From Lunularia cruciata (lineage: Eukaryota; Streptophyta; Marchantiopsida; Lunulariales; Lunulariaceae): DNA of 64,000 bases. Under the pieces are notes generated by a model. The model made no database searches. It was not told where the DNA came from and saw only the letters and a list, made by a program, of their open reading frames with translations. Position numbers and translations under genes: made by a program. The stretch is taken from assembly GCA_948567375.1 (NCBI GenBank), contig OX419758.1, positions 63,889,965 through 63,953,964 on the forward strand, in the 5' to 3' direction. How positions within the stretch are numbered: position 1 is the first letter of the stretch; each line of letters opens with the position of its first letter. This document shows, piece by piece, positions 1-13,289 of this stretch.

Positions 1-3000
1 GAATAAAGAAGGCAACGACGTAGAAAAATGAAGGATGGGAAGATCCCATCAAGCCATACAAGGAAGAGACAAAAAAGGTAAAATGGGGCTAAGCCCCAAT
101 AGAGTCTATATGAGAAATTTTTCCTACCGCACTTAAGATATCCGACCTATGCAAGTCGTATGTTCTACACACAACTGGAGCATCCAAAGAAACATCACCT
201 AATGTGATTGATCTCCTATGGATTGCACCTGCCACTACCCTCTATAGAGCAATGGACACACATTGTCTAAAATATGCTACAAAGTATGTGAGTGAGAGTG
301 GTACTCCCTGGCGCCTAACATGATAAGCTCTTGCACACTCCTTGACAAATGTGTCAAATGCCATGTCCATCACTCCATATAACTCCAAGGCTAGAGGAAC
401 AAGAGCTGACTTTGCTGCATGCCCCTATACTTAAAAGACCTTGCAACCTGCTGTTGTACTCACTGCCCATCTAGGGGGATGAGTAATCACTCCCTCCAAA
501 ACTATATCCCGTGTAGGGTCCATAACCACAATATCCGCTATTGTCACCTGATCATCTCGGACCAAGTATAAGTTTGCCTTGACACATATTGTCTGTAAAG
601 CATACAAACGCTCTCTCCAAGCCAAGTATCCATTCTCTTGTACCATAATAAACAAAGTGTGCCTAATAGCATCATGGGTAGCTATCCCCTATCCTCCAAG
701 AGAACATTGTATTTTATGGACTGCTACTGCATCTAGTGTAGAACCACACTCACAAGTGAGTATTGAAGATGAAGATAGGTGGACCAAACCTAGGAAAAAC
801 CTCATTGTTATAGAGAAAGTAGCTGGTGTGAGTTGGAATGCCTTAATGTACAATTGAGCTAGGATCCAAGAGCTTGCACCCTTGTTGGAGCAAGAGCATA
901 GACATGCTCTAGTAGCTTGAGGAATGGACAAATCAACTAAGAGAGAATGTAGCGTATGCTCACACTATTGCTCCATCAAAGAAGATTGCAAACCTCTAGT
1001 CCAATTTGATGATAGTGAAGCAAAAGGTGGAAAATCCTCTTGTGCTAGTGGGGATAAACTATCTTTTATCTGTTGCAATAACATTTGGAGAGAAAAAGAT
1101 TCTCCCTCCACCTTTGCCACATAAGTCTCCAAAAGCGGCCTATCAACAAGTACAAAACAAGAGGACAGTAGTGGTGATGAGAGAGCCCAACTACCCTAAA
1201 ATGCTATAAGTGTCATCTCTTCCATAAATAGCAAGCCAACCCCTCCACATGAGATTGGCAGAGCCATCTATCTACCTGCCAAATCCCTTGCCACACACTC
1301 AAATGTCCTTGATCCAATAATATCACTAAAGACTCCCATAATCCTCCTATCAAATGCTCCCATGTGTAATAAGAAGGATGATGAGAGGAGAACTATACGG
1401 ATGAGTTAGGATGGTCAACAAGCAATACTAGAAGAGAGTATACCAAATGCCACCTATAGATCTCCTAGTAATGGAAGGTCATCCATATGGAGAACATCCC
1501 CTACAAGTGTAGTGTCTAAGAAGCATGTGACAAAATCCCTAGATCCTATTGGCACTCCAAGAACACGTAGTCCATCTATGGATGTGATACAACCCTCTAG
1601 AAGCTCAAGGTGGGGAGAGATACCTAAAGGGGACCATGCCCTGCACTTTGACACCTTGACTCTCAAGCCTACTAGATGTAGCTTGGTAGTCAAGTGGTCA
1701 AAGGCCTACCTAATCTGATCTATAGGGCCCACGATTTGTGTATCATCTGCCAAAGGAGGGAAATACACAACCTAGCATGGCCAAATTAGTAGATAAGAGA
1801 GCTCTAAAATTAGCCATGGCAAATAAGGATCCTCCCAAAGGATCTCCTTGACGTGTACCAACAATTGACTCCAAGATGGTGACTCCCTCCTATGAACAAC
1901 CATGTTGGTAGTAAAGAGAAGAAAGAGAGCCATAAAAAGACCGCACAAAAGGAATGAGACTTGCCAAGGATCCACCAACCTCCCTAAGCTCTCTCAAGAT
2001 TGATGCACATGAGATACTATTAAAATCATTCTCAACATCCACCTATAGGACGACCCACTTTGGATGGATATCTAGGAGTGCCCTAATGCCTATGAATATA
2101 GCCTCACATTCTCCAACTATAGCTATTCCAAATTGATGTGGATTGAGGTGCCATCAAAAGTGAAAATGATGTTGAAGGACAATGGTATGACTTAACAAAC
2201 ACAAAACATATCTCTCTCTTAGCAATTGGTCTAATGCTCCCGATGTTCTTCTCCATCATGAGAAGTCAACTAGCACCAGACATGAGAATGTCTCCTCTTG
2301 CTATTGCTATAGCCACCTGAAACAACTCAGTAAAACCACTAGAAAGATCATCTGCTTGAAAGTAATCTCTAAGGTGCTCATAAACCATCCCTACAAGCCT
2401 CTTGAGGAAAAGCGAGGGGCAATGAAAAATGCTTGTGCAAATAGCAACCTATCAAGACATAAAGGCTGCTCAAGCTTATAATCTAAGACCTCTAGTGGCA
2501 GTCTCTTTATTGCTATAAGATGTAGTGAGCATAGGGAAGAGATAGTCTCATCAATAGGATTTGCCATAGATAAAGGGTGCTACTCTACTAAATTCTCCCG
2601 CCTGATCCAATGTACTACATTGTTGTAATCAAGTGGACTCTATGGTATCATGTGGCAACACCTATCTCTTAAACCGTGTAGCCCTAATAGACTCCTCCTA
2701 AAGGGCCACCCAATTCCCCGCTCAGAATTGACAAAATCTAACATCCACCTCTCTATGGCCCGCACATCCCTCTCTAGCATAACAAAGACACCATTGAGGG
2801 AGTAAGAGGAATAAGAACCATGATAACTCGTCCAAGGGATTACATGCCAAACAATCAAGTGATAGAAAAAAATCTTGTCTAGCCTGATCATGGAGTGTGT
2901 AGGGTAGCCTATGGAATAGACGTGGACATGGAAAACTAGTCTCAAATAACACCAAAATACAACCCGCATGAGAAGCTAAACACTCACACGAGTCAATCGG

Positions 3001-3200
3001 TTTTCCTAGAATGATCAATGAAGGGATAGAAGAAGCATGCATAATCCCAAGTGTCACTATTGTCAATGTGGTTGCTTGTCTCACATGGGCGTCTTGAGTG
3101 GTCCAATCATAGTCCTTGTGCATCTTTTCTACATGGGTCTTTACCCTTTGTGAGGTAAAGCGTTGATGACACACCGGCCATGGTGTATCTTAAGCCGCTC
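1..3200 (-). mobile_element. Non-LTR (LINE-type) retrotransposon relic with RT
   Basis: This is a degenerate minus-strand copy of a LINE-type element. Read from the right, about 3170-3110 encodes a C2H2-like segment (CHQRF then KTHVEKMH). About 2100-1740 encodes the central RT part (DVEN-F, REVGGSLASLIPF-like) and about 1735-1715 the catalytic LADDTQIVGP, equivalent to the usual YADD box. About 1690-1454 encodes the thumb-like segment with KVSKCRAWSP and GLRVLGVPIGS. About 655-180 encodes a conserved C-terminal part (ADIVVMDPTRD, ALELYGVMDMAFDTF-like). All parts are split by stops and frameshifts, so it cannot make a working polyprotein. Positions 1-120 match short repeats elsewhere in the window and look like the element's 3' end, so the element probably ends at or just beyond the window edge. 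Family assignment rests on recognised RT motifs; the clade is not determined. Confidence 0.75.
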
Positions 3201-3735
3201 TAGGCAACCCTACATGGGAAGGTGTAGCCATGGCTAACACAAGAATAATGATAATAACACATGATTCTTCTTTCCATATCTACAAAACCACAACCCCTCA
3301 CATCCCAACTCACATAAAAAACTACAATCTCTCCAAACCCTAAAAACTATAAACTCTCATAAGTTTCAATTTCCATCTCCAAAATTTTCAAACTAAATTC
3401 CTATGGAACTTAATCATGAAAACCAAAAGATTGGAAATGAAGATTCCTTACCCATCACTCTTAGCGTGTGATGATCATTCTAAACCCTAAAAAAGCTAAA
3501 AATCCTCATAACTTTCTACTCAATTCTCCATAGTCTTCAATCTAGGTACCAATGGAACCGAAATTGAAAAGTGAAGAGAATAGACTATTTGCTCAAGTGA
3601 TATATGCTAGAGACCCCTCAAAAATTATAGATATGTCTTCTCACATCTCTCCCTCTCCTCTCTCATCTCCACCTTCTCTCGCATGCAAATCTGCCAAACT
3701 GAGTTGGGGCAGAACTTCAAAGTCAAATTGGTTTT
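3201..3735. other. Unassigned AT-rich spacer
   Basis: No convincing coding sequence, RNA gene or repeat was seen between the LINE 5' end and the repeat that begins near 3736. A 62-residue open frame here has no recognisable motif. Confidence 0.4.
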
Positions 3736-3935
3736 ACTGATACGTGAGGGATGTTGAAAAGAGGTATAGAGACCTGATCAGCTCAACAATTTCAATTGGA
3801 ACAAAGAATTCAAATTATGAGTCCGATGCATTTTCTCATCATCACTTTACTCTGACAATGAGTGGTGGCTATAACTATTTCCGTAGCTCGAACAGGTTCT
3901 ATTGATCTCACAAGGGATGTTAAAAAGAGGTATGC
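3736..3935. repeat. Dispersed copy of the 18.5-kb tandem repeat
   Basis: This segment closely matches the tandem unit at 18,500-18,822. Shared landmarks are GACCTGATCAGCTCAAC, GTAGCTCGAACAGGTT and the ending TGTTAAAAAGAGGTATG. It is a single unit plus edges. Function unknown; it may be part of an unrecognised mobile element. Confidence 0.6.
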
Positions 3936-4324
3936 ACATGCATGCATATATTAGATGGTCACCTAAATTAATTTGATTTAGGTTCATCAAGAATGTTTAG
4001 TTTAGGTGGGGCCAAATGAAGGCTATATTAAATAGAAAATGATTGGTTAGCATTTATCAATGCTGGAACTGCTCTATGAACAAGAACTATTTTTCATGCA
4101 TGACTCCTTCTAATCCGAAGTCAGATAAATGCTTTCAAAACAAATCCTTCTCCCTATGCAAGATTGAAAAGTCAAACTCTACAGTATTGGTTCCAGGGAA
4201 GAGCGTTATAACAACACCACAATACTCCATCAGATTCCAGAATCAAGCACCAAGTAAAGACCAGCCATCCTTGAAACTTGAATTGTTGGAAAGAGAATTG
4301 ATGCCATCCTTCAACATTGGTTCA

Positions 4325-6350
4325 CATCTATAAGCCTAGATCAAAGCTTTGTGCTTGTAGGCTGAGATCGATCTGAGCTGATGAGTACCAATGCCCCAAT
4401 CGGAAAACATGTTGCCAAATCTTTTGGATGAAGTCGGCTGCGGATAGCTTGACAAGCTCTTGCGGTAGCACTAGGGGAATAAAACCGGGATCAGCCATCA
4501 CATTGTTGTTACAATCCCAATAGGTAGAGATTTCATGAATCTGATCACAAGCAGTGATGTAAATAAGTGCAATGTCATGCTGAAGGTCATTTTGGTTGCT
4601 TTCATTGGCTTCATTAAGTAAGGTGTCAACCCAGGAAGCCAGACCAATGAGAAAATTTTGACCCATGGACAAAGCAACTGCATAATGACCACTGATGACA
4701 TGAGTAGATGGGTCAATATTTGCAATTGATTCTGTAGTGAGTGGCCCAGTCAGTCCAACATCGTCAGTGAAGGATGCGATGAGGTTAACCAGTGCATTTT
4801 GCTATTGAAGCACAAGTGTAGTTAATCCCTAGATAGAATTGAAAGTGACAGTTGCTTGAGTGGCGAAATGATGCATAGAAAGAAGAGCAACCCACCAAAG
4901 GCAAGGTGGAGCGGAAGCTGGTTGCTTTGACTTGATATGAGCAAGCAATTATGGCTGATGGATTTTAAACCAACTTATGATCTTCTCCATCAAAAGCCAA
5001 AGATTGGCAACACAAGGGTAGTTAGTTTGCATGTACGTGATCAGATTCTGTTGCTATGTTAAACGAGTTATAAATCTTGTCGTGATTGAGAAGAATTGCT
5101 CTTTGATGACATTGTTCATTATGTCTTCCATAACAAGATCTAGTTGATGTGCCCCACACCAAATCCAAATCAAAGAACAATTGCTATGCATCGTGGTGTT
5201 GAGGTGAGTGACAACACCAACAACTCGCCCAATCATATTGCGGGCCCCATCAACAGTCAAGCCAAGAAGATGAATTTTCCAATCAGGACATAGCACTATC
5301 AAGAAATTTGCTCACCATCATGCACATGACATCCCTTGTATGGCAATCAAACATTGGAAGCATGCATCCGTGCAAGTTGACAATGGAAGAATAAATGGAA
5401 ATGAAAACCCGAAAGCGTAAATCAAAGGAATGAGATGCTCTGATGGCTCGTAGGGTCAAGTGCTAATGAAAAGCCCAAGAATGGCATAAAAGGTCAGCAA
5501 TTTGCTGCAGATTGACAACACAAACAACCCAAATGAAGTTGTTGATTTTGTCACAAGAAAACGCACATAAACCAGGGTTGCCTAGAATATCATATGTGCA
5601 GCCAATGAGTTCAAAAGCCATATGAAATGATGTTTTGCAAGACATGTATTGCACAACCAAGCAAAACATAGTGGTTTTTTTTTGGGAATCAGCACTGAAT
5701 AAGAATAAATTGTAGCATCATCCTCGCTTAAACAGAAATAGTGCTTGCTCTTTTGCCTTTGTTGTTGCTTGATGATGTCAAAGAAGTAGTAGAGCATTAA
5801 GCTCAGCCGCACTGCCAAATGCAAGCTCCTCATTTGCGTCATTGTCTACATTAGTGTCATCTAGGTCTTTGAGATTGAACATCATGTCACCCACAATACT
5901 ATCCACAATGTCCTTCTTGATATCATAGACAACTTGTTGCTTAGTGCCCATAAACAAAGATGGGAAATGCGCTTTGATGGAGTTCTTGAACACAACCTGA
6001 ATGTCATCAAAGAATGAAGCATGCTCAAAAGAGAATCTGAGAACCTGATATAGAGCGCATTGACCAAAATGTTGGTTGCAAAGATGGTTCTTAATATTAT
6101 CATAACGGAAGGGATGGCTCCATCCTTGAACAGTAGTCGCAACCTTGCGCTTTGAACCAACCTTCTCTTCCCAACCAAATGCAATGTAGAAGTGGCATTG
6201 AAGGCCGTCACTTTCGACAACTTGGGGTCCCGATGTGCAACCTTAAGACCATAACGGACGTCATTGTCTTTAACATACCTCGATGAACAATTCCTGGACA
6301 TTGCAGAGAGCAATACAAATGTGAGATTGATATCATTCAAGGCACACACA
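4325..6350 (-). pseudogene. hAT-like transposase pseudogene (BED-type N-terminus)
   Basis: A minus-strand relic of a hAT-superfamily transposase. Near 5302-5060 it encodes LTVDGARNMIGR and then WIWCGAHQLDLVM, the catalytic-core signature common to large hAT-like plant and oomycete families. Upstream, about 6320-5780, are pieces of an N-terminal zinc-finger-like region (KDNDVRYGLKVAHRDPK, then in another frame a frameshifted finger) and an acidic linker. Downstream, about 4670-4330, is a helical C-terminal part with LSMGQNFLIGLASWVD. Reading it through needs several frame changes and at least one stop after the HQLDL block, so it is dead. No terminal inverted repeats were found at its ends. 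Confidence 0.65.
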
Positions 6351-6460
6351 CTCTCCTTCTTGCACCATCGTGCAACTTGTTAATTTAGGCACGATATCCT
6401 GCAGACATTTAGGTAATTTAGGCGGTGCGACCTCCGATTGCCTATTACATGCATCCTTGG

Positions 6461-9400
6461 GTATGCATGATCAGTATCTGGATGTCCTGACACAAAAATT
6501 TTATGCTGTAAGAATGCTCAAAAAGACCTGCCAACATAAGAGTTCCAAAGATTAACAAGGTAAAAGCCGGAGGGAGGTGTACGCGTGAAGTGTATGTAAA
6601 CAAGAAAAGTGATCCTACTTGGGACAATTAATAACTTACACAACCCTCTTTATGAAAATGTTGTCCTTCTTTGTATCAGTAAAATATGATAAATAAATAA
6701 ACCTCGCTAGTCCATGACTACTATCTATTTGTGGTTACTGCAAACCTTGCAAAGAGAGCAATGACCTTGGGAGGTTTTCCTAAACATTTAGTTGTAGAGC
6801 ACTATCCTAATTTAAGCATTGTATGAGGAAATGTATATATTGTGAAGTCCAGTGTTTGGGTTCTTGGTAATCGGACTAACATTGAGGTTGTTGCTCATCA
6901 GCTTTTTGGTTTGAAAGTACATGTGATCAAACTTGGTCAACTTTGTTGGAAAAGAAATTGAACGATTTGTGCTTACAACTTCAAGGAAATAAACCATTGA
7001 GTATGACCTTCCTCAACATCTGTAGTGCTTTCTTGACAACCATACTCTGATGCAAGTACTTTCCAGAGATGGACCGTCTGATCAAAATATCTTTAATTCC
7101 CTCTGAAGTGGATTATCAATGACAGTAACTTGTCCATATTTTCAAATTGTATTCTATCACTGTTTCAAACAACATCAACTACAACCAGCAGCGATAACAT
7201 ACAATCAAATACTCATTATATGGAATCTAAAGAAACAATCTGCATATAAATCTTATCCCTACCTCCTCTTCTTTCATAGGGAAAGGACAACCGTGTAGAA
7301 AAAATGAAGGATGGGAAGACCCTATCAAGCAGTACAAGAGGTAAGTGGGGTAAAGGTAAAATGGGGCTAAGTCCCTATAGAGTCTATATCAGAAATCTAC
7401 CTCACTGCACCTAAGATATCCGAGCTATGCAAGTAGTGTGATCTACAAACAATAGGAGCATCCGGAAAAGCATCACCTAGTGTGATTGCTCTCCTATGGA
7501 TTGTACCGGCCACTGTCCTTTGTAGAGCTATCTAAAATATTCTACAAAGTATGAGAGTGAGAGTGGTACCTATGGCGCCTAACATGATAAGCTATCGTGC
7601 ACTCCTTGATGAATGTGTCAAACATTGTGTCCATTGCTCCATATAACTCCAAGGCCAGAGGAACAAAGAGGTGACCTCGCTGCATGCCCATATACTTGGA
7701 GACCTTACAACCTGCTGCTACGTCTGCCGCCCATCCAGGGGATGGATAATCACTTCCTCCAAAACTGTATCTTGCGTAGGGTTTGTAACCATGACATCCG
7801 CTATTGTCACTTGATCATCTTAGACCAAGTATAAGTCTGCCGACATGTGTTGTTTGCAAAGCATAAGAATGCTCCAAGCCAAGTATCCTCCTCTTTAGTG
7901 GGGATATGTCTTTTGTGTGAACCCAGCTTACGATCATTACCACCACGAATGAGAAAAGTGCACTTCCGCTTTAGAACATCTTCTTTGCACTGCCTAAAGA
8001 CGCTTCGTGTCCTTAGAGGACTTAAGGGGTCTGTTTTGAGGGTTGTTTTAAGTTAGTATATATTTTAGCTTCACCACCTGTAGCATTAAGCAACACTAGA
8101 AATATTCAAAGACGAATAATTATAAATTTGATTCCAGCATTAACCGAAACTAGAAATACTCAAAGACTAATAACTATAAATTTGATTTCAGGGGACTGAT
8201 CAAAGATTGAATCGCTAAAGGCAGTTGATCTATGACTAGAGATCTTTGATCATAATAATTAGCTATAGTGTATCATTCTTTAATGACAGGTGAACACATA
8301 GACAGTGTATCAAATCACGTGTTTCAGTTGAAACTAATGGTAAACGTTAGTGAATCAAGTCATGTCTCCTTTGTGCATAGTCACTTGTTGTATAGCTATT
8401 TAATTGTTGAAGAGAATAGACATAGAAAATATTATCATCAATAGAAAAAAATATCGTAAAATTCTAAGCATGCTAAACTGCAGTTGTATGAAGTTGCAAT
8501 ATCATTCAAGGATGGAATATCCACATATTCAACAAAAATTAGAAGTAAATATGCCTTGCAACTCATCTTTATTTACAACTCGCTCTCTCCCTTGTAATAA
8601 ATTAAAATCCAAAACTGATGAGAATGAAAGGTTCATGCGAAAGGACGATCTATAGAGAGTGTTATTTTCATGGGTTAAAACACTCTTAAGAGGTCGAAAT
8701 ATTCTTTCTAAATACAATCCATTTCTATTGGACTTACATAACAAAAATTTTATGGCAGATTGGAAGACAGTATTTTTTTCACTCCTGAACAATATATTTT
8801 GAGAAGCAGCGAAATATAAATTAAATTGATAATTCTGATTAAAATAAATCTAGAATTTAGTTTTTGTAGATGTAGAATGGTTGGCACTTTCTTCCATACC
8901 TATATAATTTTAAATCCATATACTTTGACTTGTAAATGAATTGGATTCATTCTATTCTAAAAACGTATCAAATGAAACTTTACAAAAGGAATATGCCGTA
9001 ATGCAATTCAATTCTAAAGATATACTAAAAATAAACTCTAGAAGAAGTATAGATTTATGCACTATATCCTACATGAACAAAAGGTAGCACACTAGATGAC
9101 ATGAAATGTAATGAAATGGTTCGTTTCCTAAATAAGAGATTAAAAAAAGATTATTTTAAATATTAGTTATTTTACAAAAGATTTTCATCATTCTGTATAC
9201 AAAGAGGGATGTAACAAGAGATAATTTTAAAATGGGATTATTGGGTGAAAGTTATTCATAGCTTTCCAATCATTCTCCACCTAGTGATAAACTGAAATTC
9301 AATGTTCCAGAATTTCCAAATTATTAATAACAAATAGTTTTGAGATTCAGCATTTTAATTTCAAAACACCCATAGAAAACATAACGAGTGAATGACAAGG

Positions 9401-10645
9401 GCTCCTCTCTAGTTGTTATATTTCTGGGTTAGAAAACTTTGAGATGCAAAATAAATAGAATTCGACATCCCGACAAAATATCTAACAAAACAGGTTGAAG
9501 TAGTCAAGAAGTACGGTGTAAAATGTTCTCACTCCACTCAGGTGAGCCATTGACAGGAGTATACGTCTGTCATGACTCAAAGAGATCTTGACTCACTGCC
9601 ATGGCTACAAAGAAGCACTACGCATGAAAGGTGAACAGGCAAATTCAATATGAGAAAAGGGATAGTTTCCAAGATCTTAGACGACAATGTATTTAGATCT
9701 TGTTCTCTACCTATTTTGTTTTAATGAATACAATAAAACATATCCAAGGCTATCACTCAAAATACCATCCCAACTGAATATGAATGCTAGTGTAGTGCTG
9801 AGAATACATACAAATATTTCAAACAGAAACTAAATGTCATTCTGGGTATGTGCAATCCTTCACTTCAGATCTGGAGATGAATCTCTTCTGGATAGGCAAT
9901 ATCTATTTCTTAGAAAGAAGGATGAGTGGGATATCTCCACAGCTACCGATACCTATCAAGCTATCATATTATCGAGATGATTTACAAGTCGGGAAACATG
10001 AAATCCAAAAGTATAGTTGACCAAAGAGGACAAGAAACATTACTCAATCCTGCTAACCATGAAAATTTATGCAGTAATACATCAAATGATGAGAAAAGAG
10101 ATCGACCATAAGTTGCTTTTTGTGCATATTATGTATATTCTGTGTCATTGAGCAGGTGTGCTTTGAATGGGGACTTGATGATGGAAGTCATGCGTATGAC
10201 AATAAATTTGCTGTAGCTCAAAACATAATTCTCATGTCATTGAGCTCAATTCCTGTTCCCAGAGTAATCCATATCCTCGAGTAAGACTTTGGTACAGATC
10301 AGGTACCAATGTCACGCTTCCTGAATATAACATCGTATGCAGATTCCACCCCTAATAAAAACGGAACAGAATGGAACGGAATTTCCCATTCTTGGCTTGT
10401 TATGGTCTTGATTGCAGTTAGAATCTCGTGTGAGACTTTATACTTGCTATACACGAAGTGATGAATGGCAAGTTTGTTCTGGTAGGGCAGGATGGCATTT
10501 TAGTACAAATGATGTTTATGCCTTTTTATGTTTATGTCTTGAGAAAAGTCACCTCGATAAGTAAGCCACCTTTAGTTTGATAGAATGGCAACAGGTGATC
10601 AACAGGACACACGTAAAAGATTTATAGCTCCTGCATGCCACGAGC
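6461..10645. repeat. Segmental duplication copy A
   Basis: Copy A matches copy B (18,820-23,340) in the same orientation and order. Examples are the block at 6,640-7,240 against 19,110-19,800, and 8,170-10,645 against 20,750-23,330. It is interrupted by a LINE fragment at about 7,280-7,885. The last 0.9 kb (9,770-10,645) is also shared with copy C (13,290-14,170). I see no intact gene; the open frames are short and not conserved as proteins between copies. Similarity is substantial but with many indels, so the duplication is old. Confidence 0.75.
7280..7885 (-). mobile_element. 5'-truncated LINE copy (C-terminal part and 3' end)
   Basis: About 600 bp matching positions 1-640 of the LINE relic at the window start, same orientation. 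It begins with the conserved 3' end (GTAGAAAAAATGAAGGATGG on the plus strand) and extends only into the C-terminal coding part. It lies inside segmental copy A, and copy B lacks it (join near 19,830-19,850), consistent with a 5'-truncated retroinsertion after or during divergence. It contains stops and frameshifts. Confidence 0.7.
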
Positions 10646-11180
10646 TATACTTGCTTACAATTAATCTATGTAATAAGAGGTAAAACGAGCTAGAACAATA
10701 ATCTGTTAAAATCAAAAGAGAATGAGAATTGGGCTCTTGTGTTACTACATCTGCAAATATAAATGTCAAATTTGACATTCCAATTTGACATTCCAATTAT
10801 TATAGTTCAATTAAATTGTGCATAACATATTCAGTAATATCCCTCTAGATACCAAATTCAATACTCAAATATCAAGAACCAAATAAAAAATGCACTGAAA
10901 ATACTGATTCTCGTTTAGGCCGTTATGTACCCATGTAAACCGTCAGGCTGTCTAATTAGATTAATCTATGGTTCGTTAGCATTCAAAAGCTATAAACCTT
11001 GGAATCCTTTTTGTTAAGCATGAGCCATGGACATCGATTTCCGCTTGAGGAATATGCACTACACATAGAAGTGACATCTTGTAACATTTGTATTACAATC
11101 TGAGTTATGCTAAATTTTCCCAATAGTTTGGAATATAGAAAGATATTCTAATACATGATGAATACAACGGGACACGTCTC
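10646..11180. other. Unassigned intergenic DNA
   Basis: AT-rich and without a supported gene. The short direct duplication TTTGACATTCCAA occurs twice near 10,770-10,795. Confidence 0.3.
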
Positions 11181-11630
11181 CCAGAATACGTCGCCCTTCA
11201 CCACGTAGTATTACCTCGTATGGTGAGGACATCGCGCGAGGAGGTACTGCAGTCGACAGAGATCGATGCTCCATGCTCGAACCTTACGGAGTCGTGAGGA
11301 GAGTTGCCGTCAACTCCCACATCGGCTTTCCACCCGCCGGTGGAAATGCCGGTTCTTGCCGGAAGGTGAACCCACACGAACGAGAGTTCAATTTCTTCGT
11401 CGGTTGGACCTGAAGAATTGGCTCAACCAGTTCAAGCGCCTTTTCTTGTGGATGCCAAGACAGTCAAAGAGAACTCTGATAGTAGTATACTGTATGTGGG
11501 AAGAAAAGAAAGCAAACGAAGGAGAGAACGACGTCTGTGCGGCTGCAATTCCCGAGAAAGTCTTTAATTTTGAAAAGTCTGCAGTGATGGAAAGGGTGGA
11601 TGGCTACTGCACTTGGCCGGTCTGATCTAA
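11181..11630 (+). other. GC-richer, coding-like island; possible exon remnants
   Basis: Base composition rises sharply over the neighbours. A 46-residue ORF at 11,272-11,412 has mostly C/G third positions. A second open frame of about 57 codons at about 11,376-11,565, in another frame, encodes a PEELAQPVQAPF stretch followed by a basic RRRERR patch. No domain is recognised and no single gene model joins them convincingly. It could be first exons of a lost gene, or chance open frames in GC-rich DNA. Confidence 0.25.
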
Positions 11631-12570
11631 CCGCGTCCTTGAAGGGGTGAATTGAACTGGTATTGGTTCAGATTTGGTTTTTCTGAAGTGCTTGGAGTTG
11701 GGAAAGAAAGGTGTACAGCTGATCGTGCAGGAACAGGGGAGGAAAAGGAGTGGAATCGTGCATATGTTTGATGAGAATCAGCTGATCTAGTGTAAGTAGC
11801 GTAATTTATCCGGGAATTGTTATGCTAGCGTGAGGTGGATGAAAAACCGGATTAATAGTCTGTGAATTTGTGAATGTTGTGAATAATCCGGAAGGATTTA
11901 TGAGACTTGAAAGAAGAGGAATCTTGCATTTGAATATTCTTAGATCTTCAGAATAGGAATTCCGAGTAATTTCCAAGTCAGAAATTATGATTACAGTAGT
12001 CGAAGAAGTTAAAGCGCAATGCACCGCCTCAAGTCGCTGATACATTTACTGATGCTTTCAGAGCATTCAGATGGCCTCTCCGCACAACCAGAGATCTGGT
12101 CTCGCGACGTAATGCCAAGCGCATTTTGGGCTCCAACGAACTGGCGCCATTACAGAGGTCATAACTCGTCCCTTCCGTCCCTTGTAGAATGGACGCGTGA
12201 ATCCGCTGTTAAATCCTGAAACCCTTTGGAGTTTGCTCTCTGATTCTCATTTCTGATGTCTGACTCAGCTAAAGAAATCTATTGTTTCTCGTTAGTTGAT
12301 AATCAGTTACCTTCTTTAGCTAAAGTTATATGCCTGCACGTTTCCGAGCAGTAAACGATTCTCGTGTACAGTTGATAATTATGCCCTTGTATCTGAGTAC
12401 GATTGTTATGTCGTCAAATTGTCCACATGCATACAGTAGCTATGGTATCTCGAACATAGCTGTGAGACCAGGACATGCATATAACTTCACTCTTAGAAAT
12501 ACAAGTGAAATACAAGTGAAATACAATAAGATTAATTGCTGCTTCACGATGATCTGTGTTAGGGTTTCAC
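11631..12570. other. Unassigned, downstream of the GTPase-like fragment
   Basis: No gene supported. If the minus-strand GTPase-like exon at 12,571-12,985 was once part of a larger gene, its downstream exons should lie here, but I could not recognise them. Confidence 0.3.
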
Positions 12571-12985
12571 CTGTAGCGGAGCAAAAAGGCGGAAGTTAGT
12601 GATGTCTTCCGCTAGTGTCCCATCCTCTGGGAAGTGGAGATGATGAACCTGAGCCATTCTTTCACCCAGTTTGAGTGATAATTCCAGGTCAGGTTTGATT
12701 TTCTTCTTCACTTCATCAAACGGGCTGAATACGAACAGGAAGATAGGCGGTTGTTGGGCTTGCTGGATCAACAAGTCCTGGAGTGGTCAAAAGATGTGCT
12801 GGCCAGCCATATCCCATGTGTCAATTTTGCATTTCCGTATCACTTTTCAGCAACTCAACGTCGATCACTTTTGTTCTCCACAACGCGTCCCTTATCTTTT
12901 CTCCCAAATTGGATTCGTTGTGAATTATTCGCATCATCTTCTCCCTCGGGTGTGTTTTTCCTAAGGAGAACAATGATTGTGATAA
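12571..12985 (-). pseudogene. Roc/Ras-like GTPase domain fragment
   Basis: Read leftward, codons near 12,830-12,790 give KIDTWDMAGQHIF. This has the switch-II/G3 pattern W-D-x-A-G-Q typical of Roc (ROCO) and Ras-like GTPases. An in-frame TGA follows, then PLQDLLIQQAQQPPIF, LFVFSPFDEVKKKIKPDLEL and about 40 more residues ending NFRLFAPLQ. The last codon CAG is followed by GTGAAA, a plausible splice donor (12,570 leftward). The order beta strand, DxAGQ, helix, hydrophobic strand FLFVFS matches a GTPase core. No convincing P-loop was found upstream, where the frame breaks. Seen: motif and open frame. Inferred: family and pseudogene status. Confidence 0.4.
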
Positions 12986-13289
12986 CCGCCGAGTGTATTA
13001 GCAAAGGTGTGAACTAAAGCCTAGCGAATAACACAGGGCAGAGTCAAATTCTTTAAGTTTCTATGGAAGGCATTCATATTTTAATTTTCTCGGGAATGAG
13101 AAAATCTTCCGTAAGATATTATGTTAGAGTCAGGTCACAGTTCCTCACCAACTGCAAGCGATTGGGTGGCTTGATTTGACAGACCGACAGTCGAGGCGAT
13201 TGCATCCCCGTTTAGTCCCGCCATGTCCTCATATGAGTCACATTTAGCTCACACAGTCTCCCAGTACCAGCAAGCTGCGAAACAATAGA
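12986..13289. other. Unassigned spacer
   Basis: About 300 bp between the GTPase-like fragment and duplication copy C; no feature recognised. Confidence 0.3.

Noticed and set aside
12559..12774. Ferritin-like SPFDEVKK stretch
   Set aside because: Similarity is limited to a few residues; the upstream WDMAGQ box makes a GTPase reading better.
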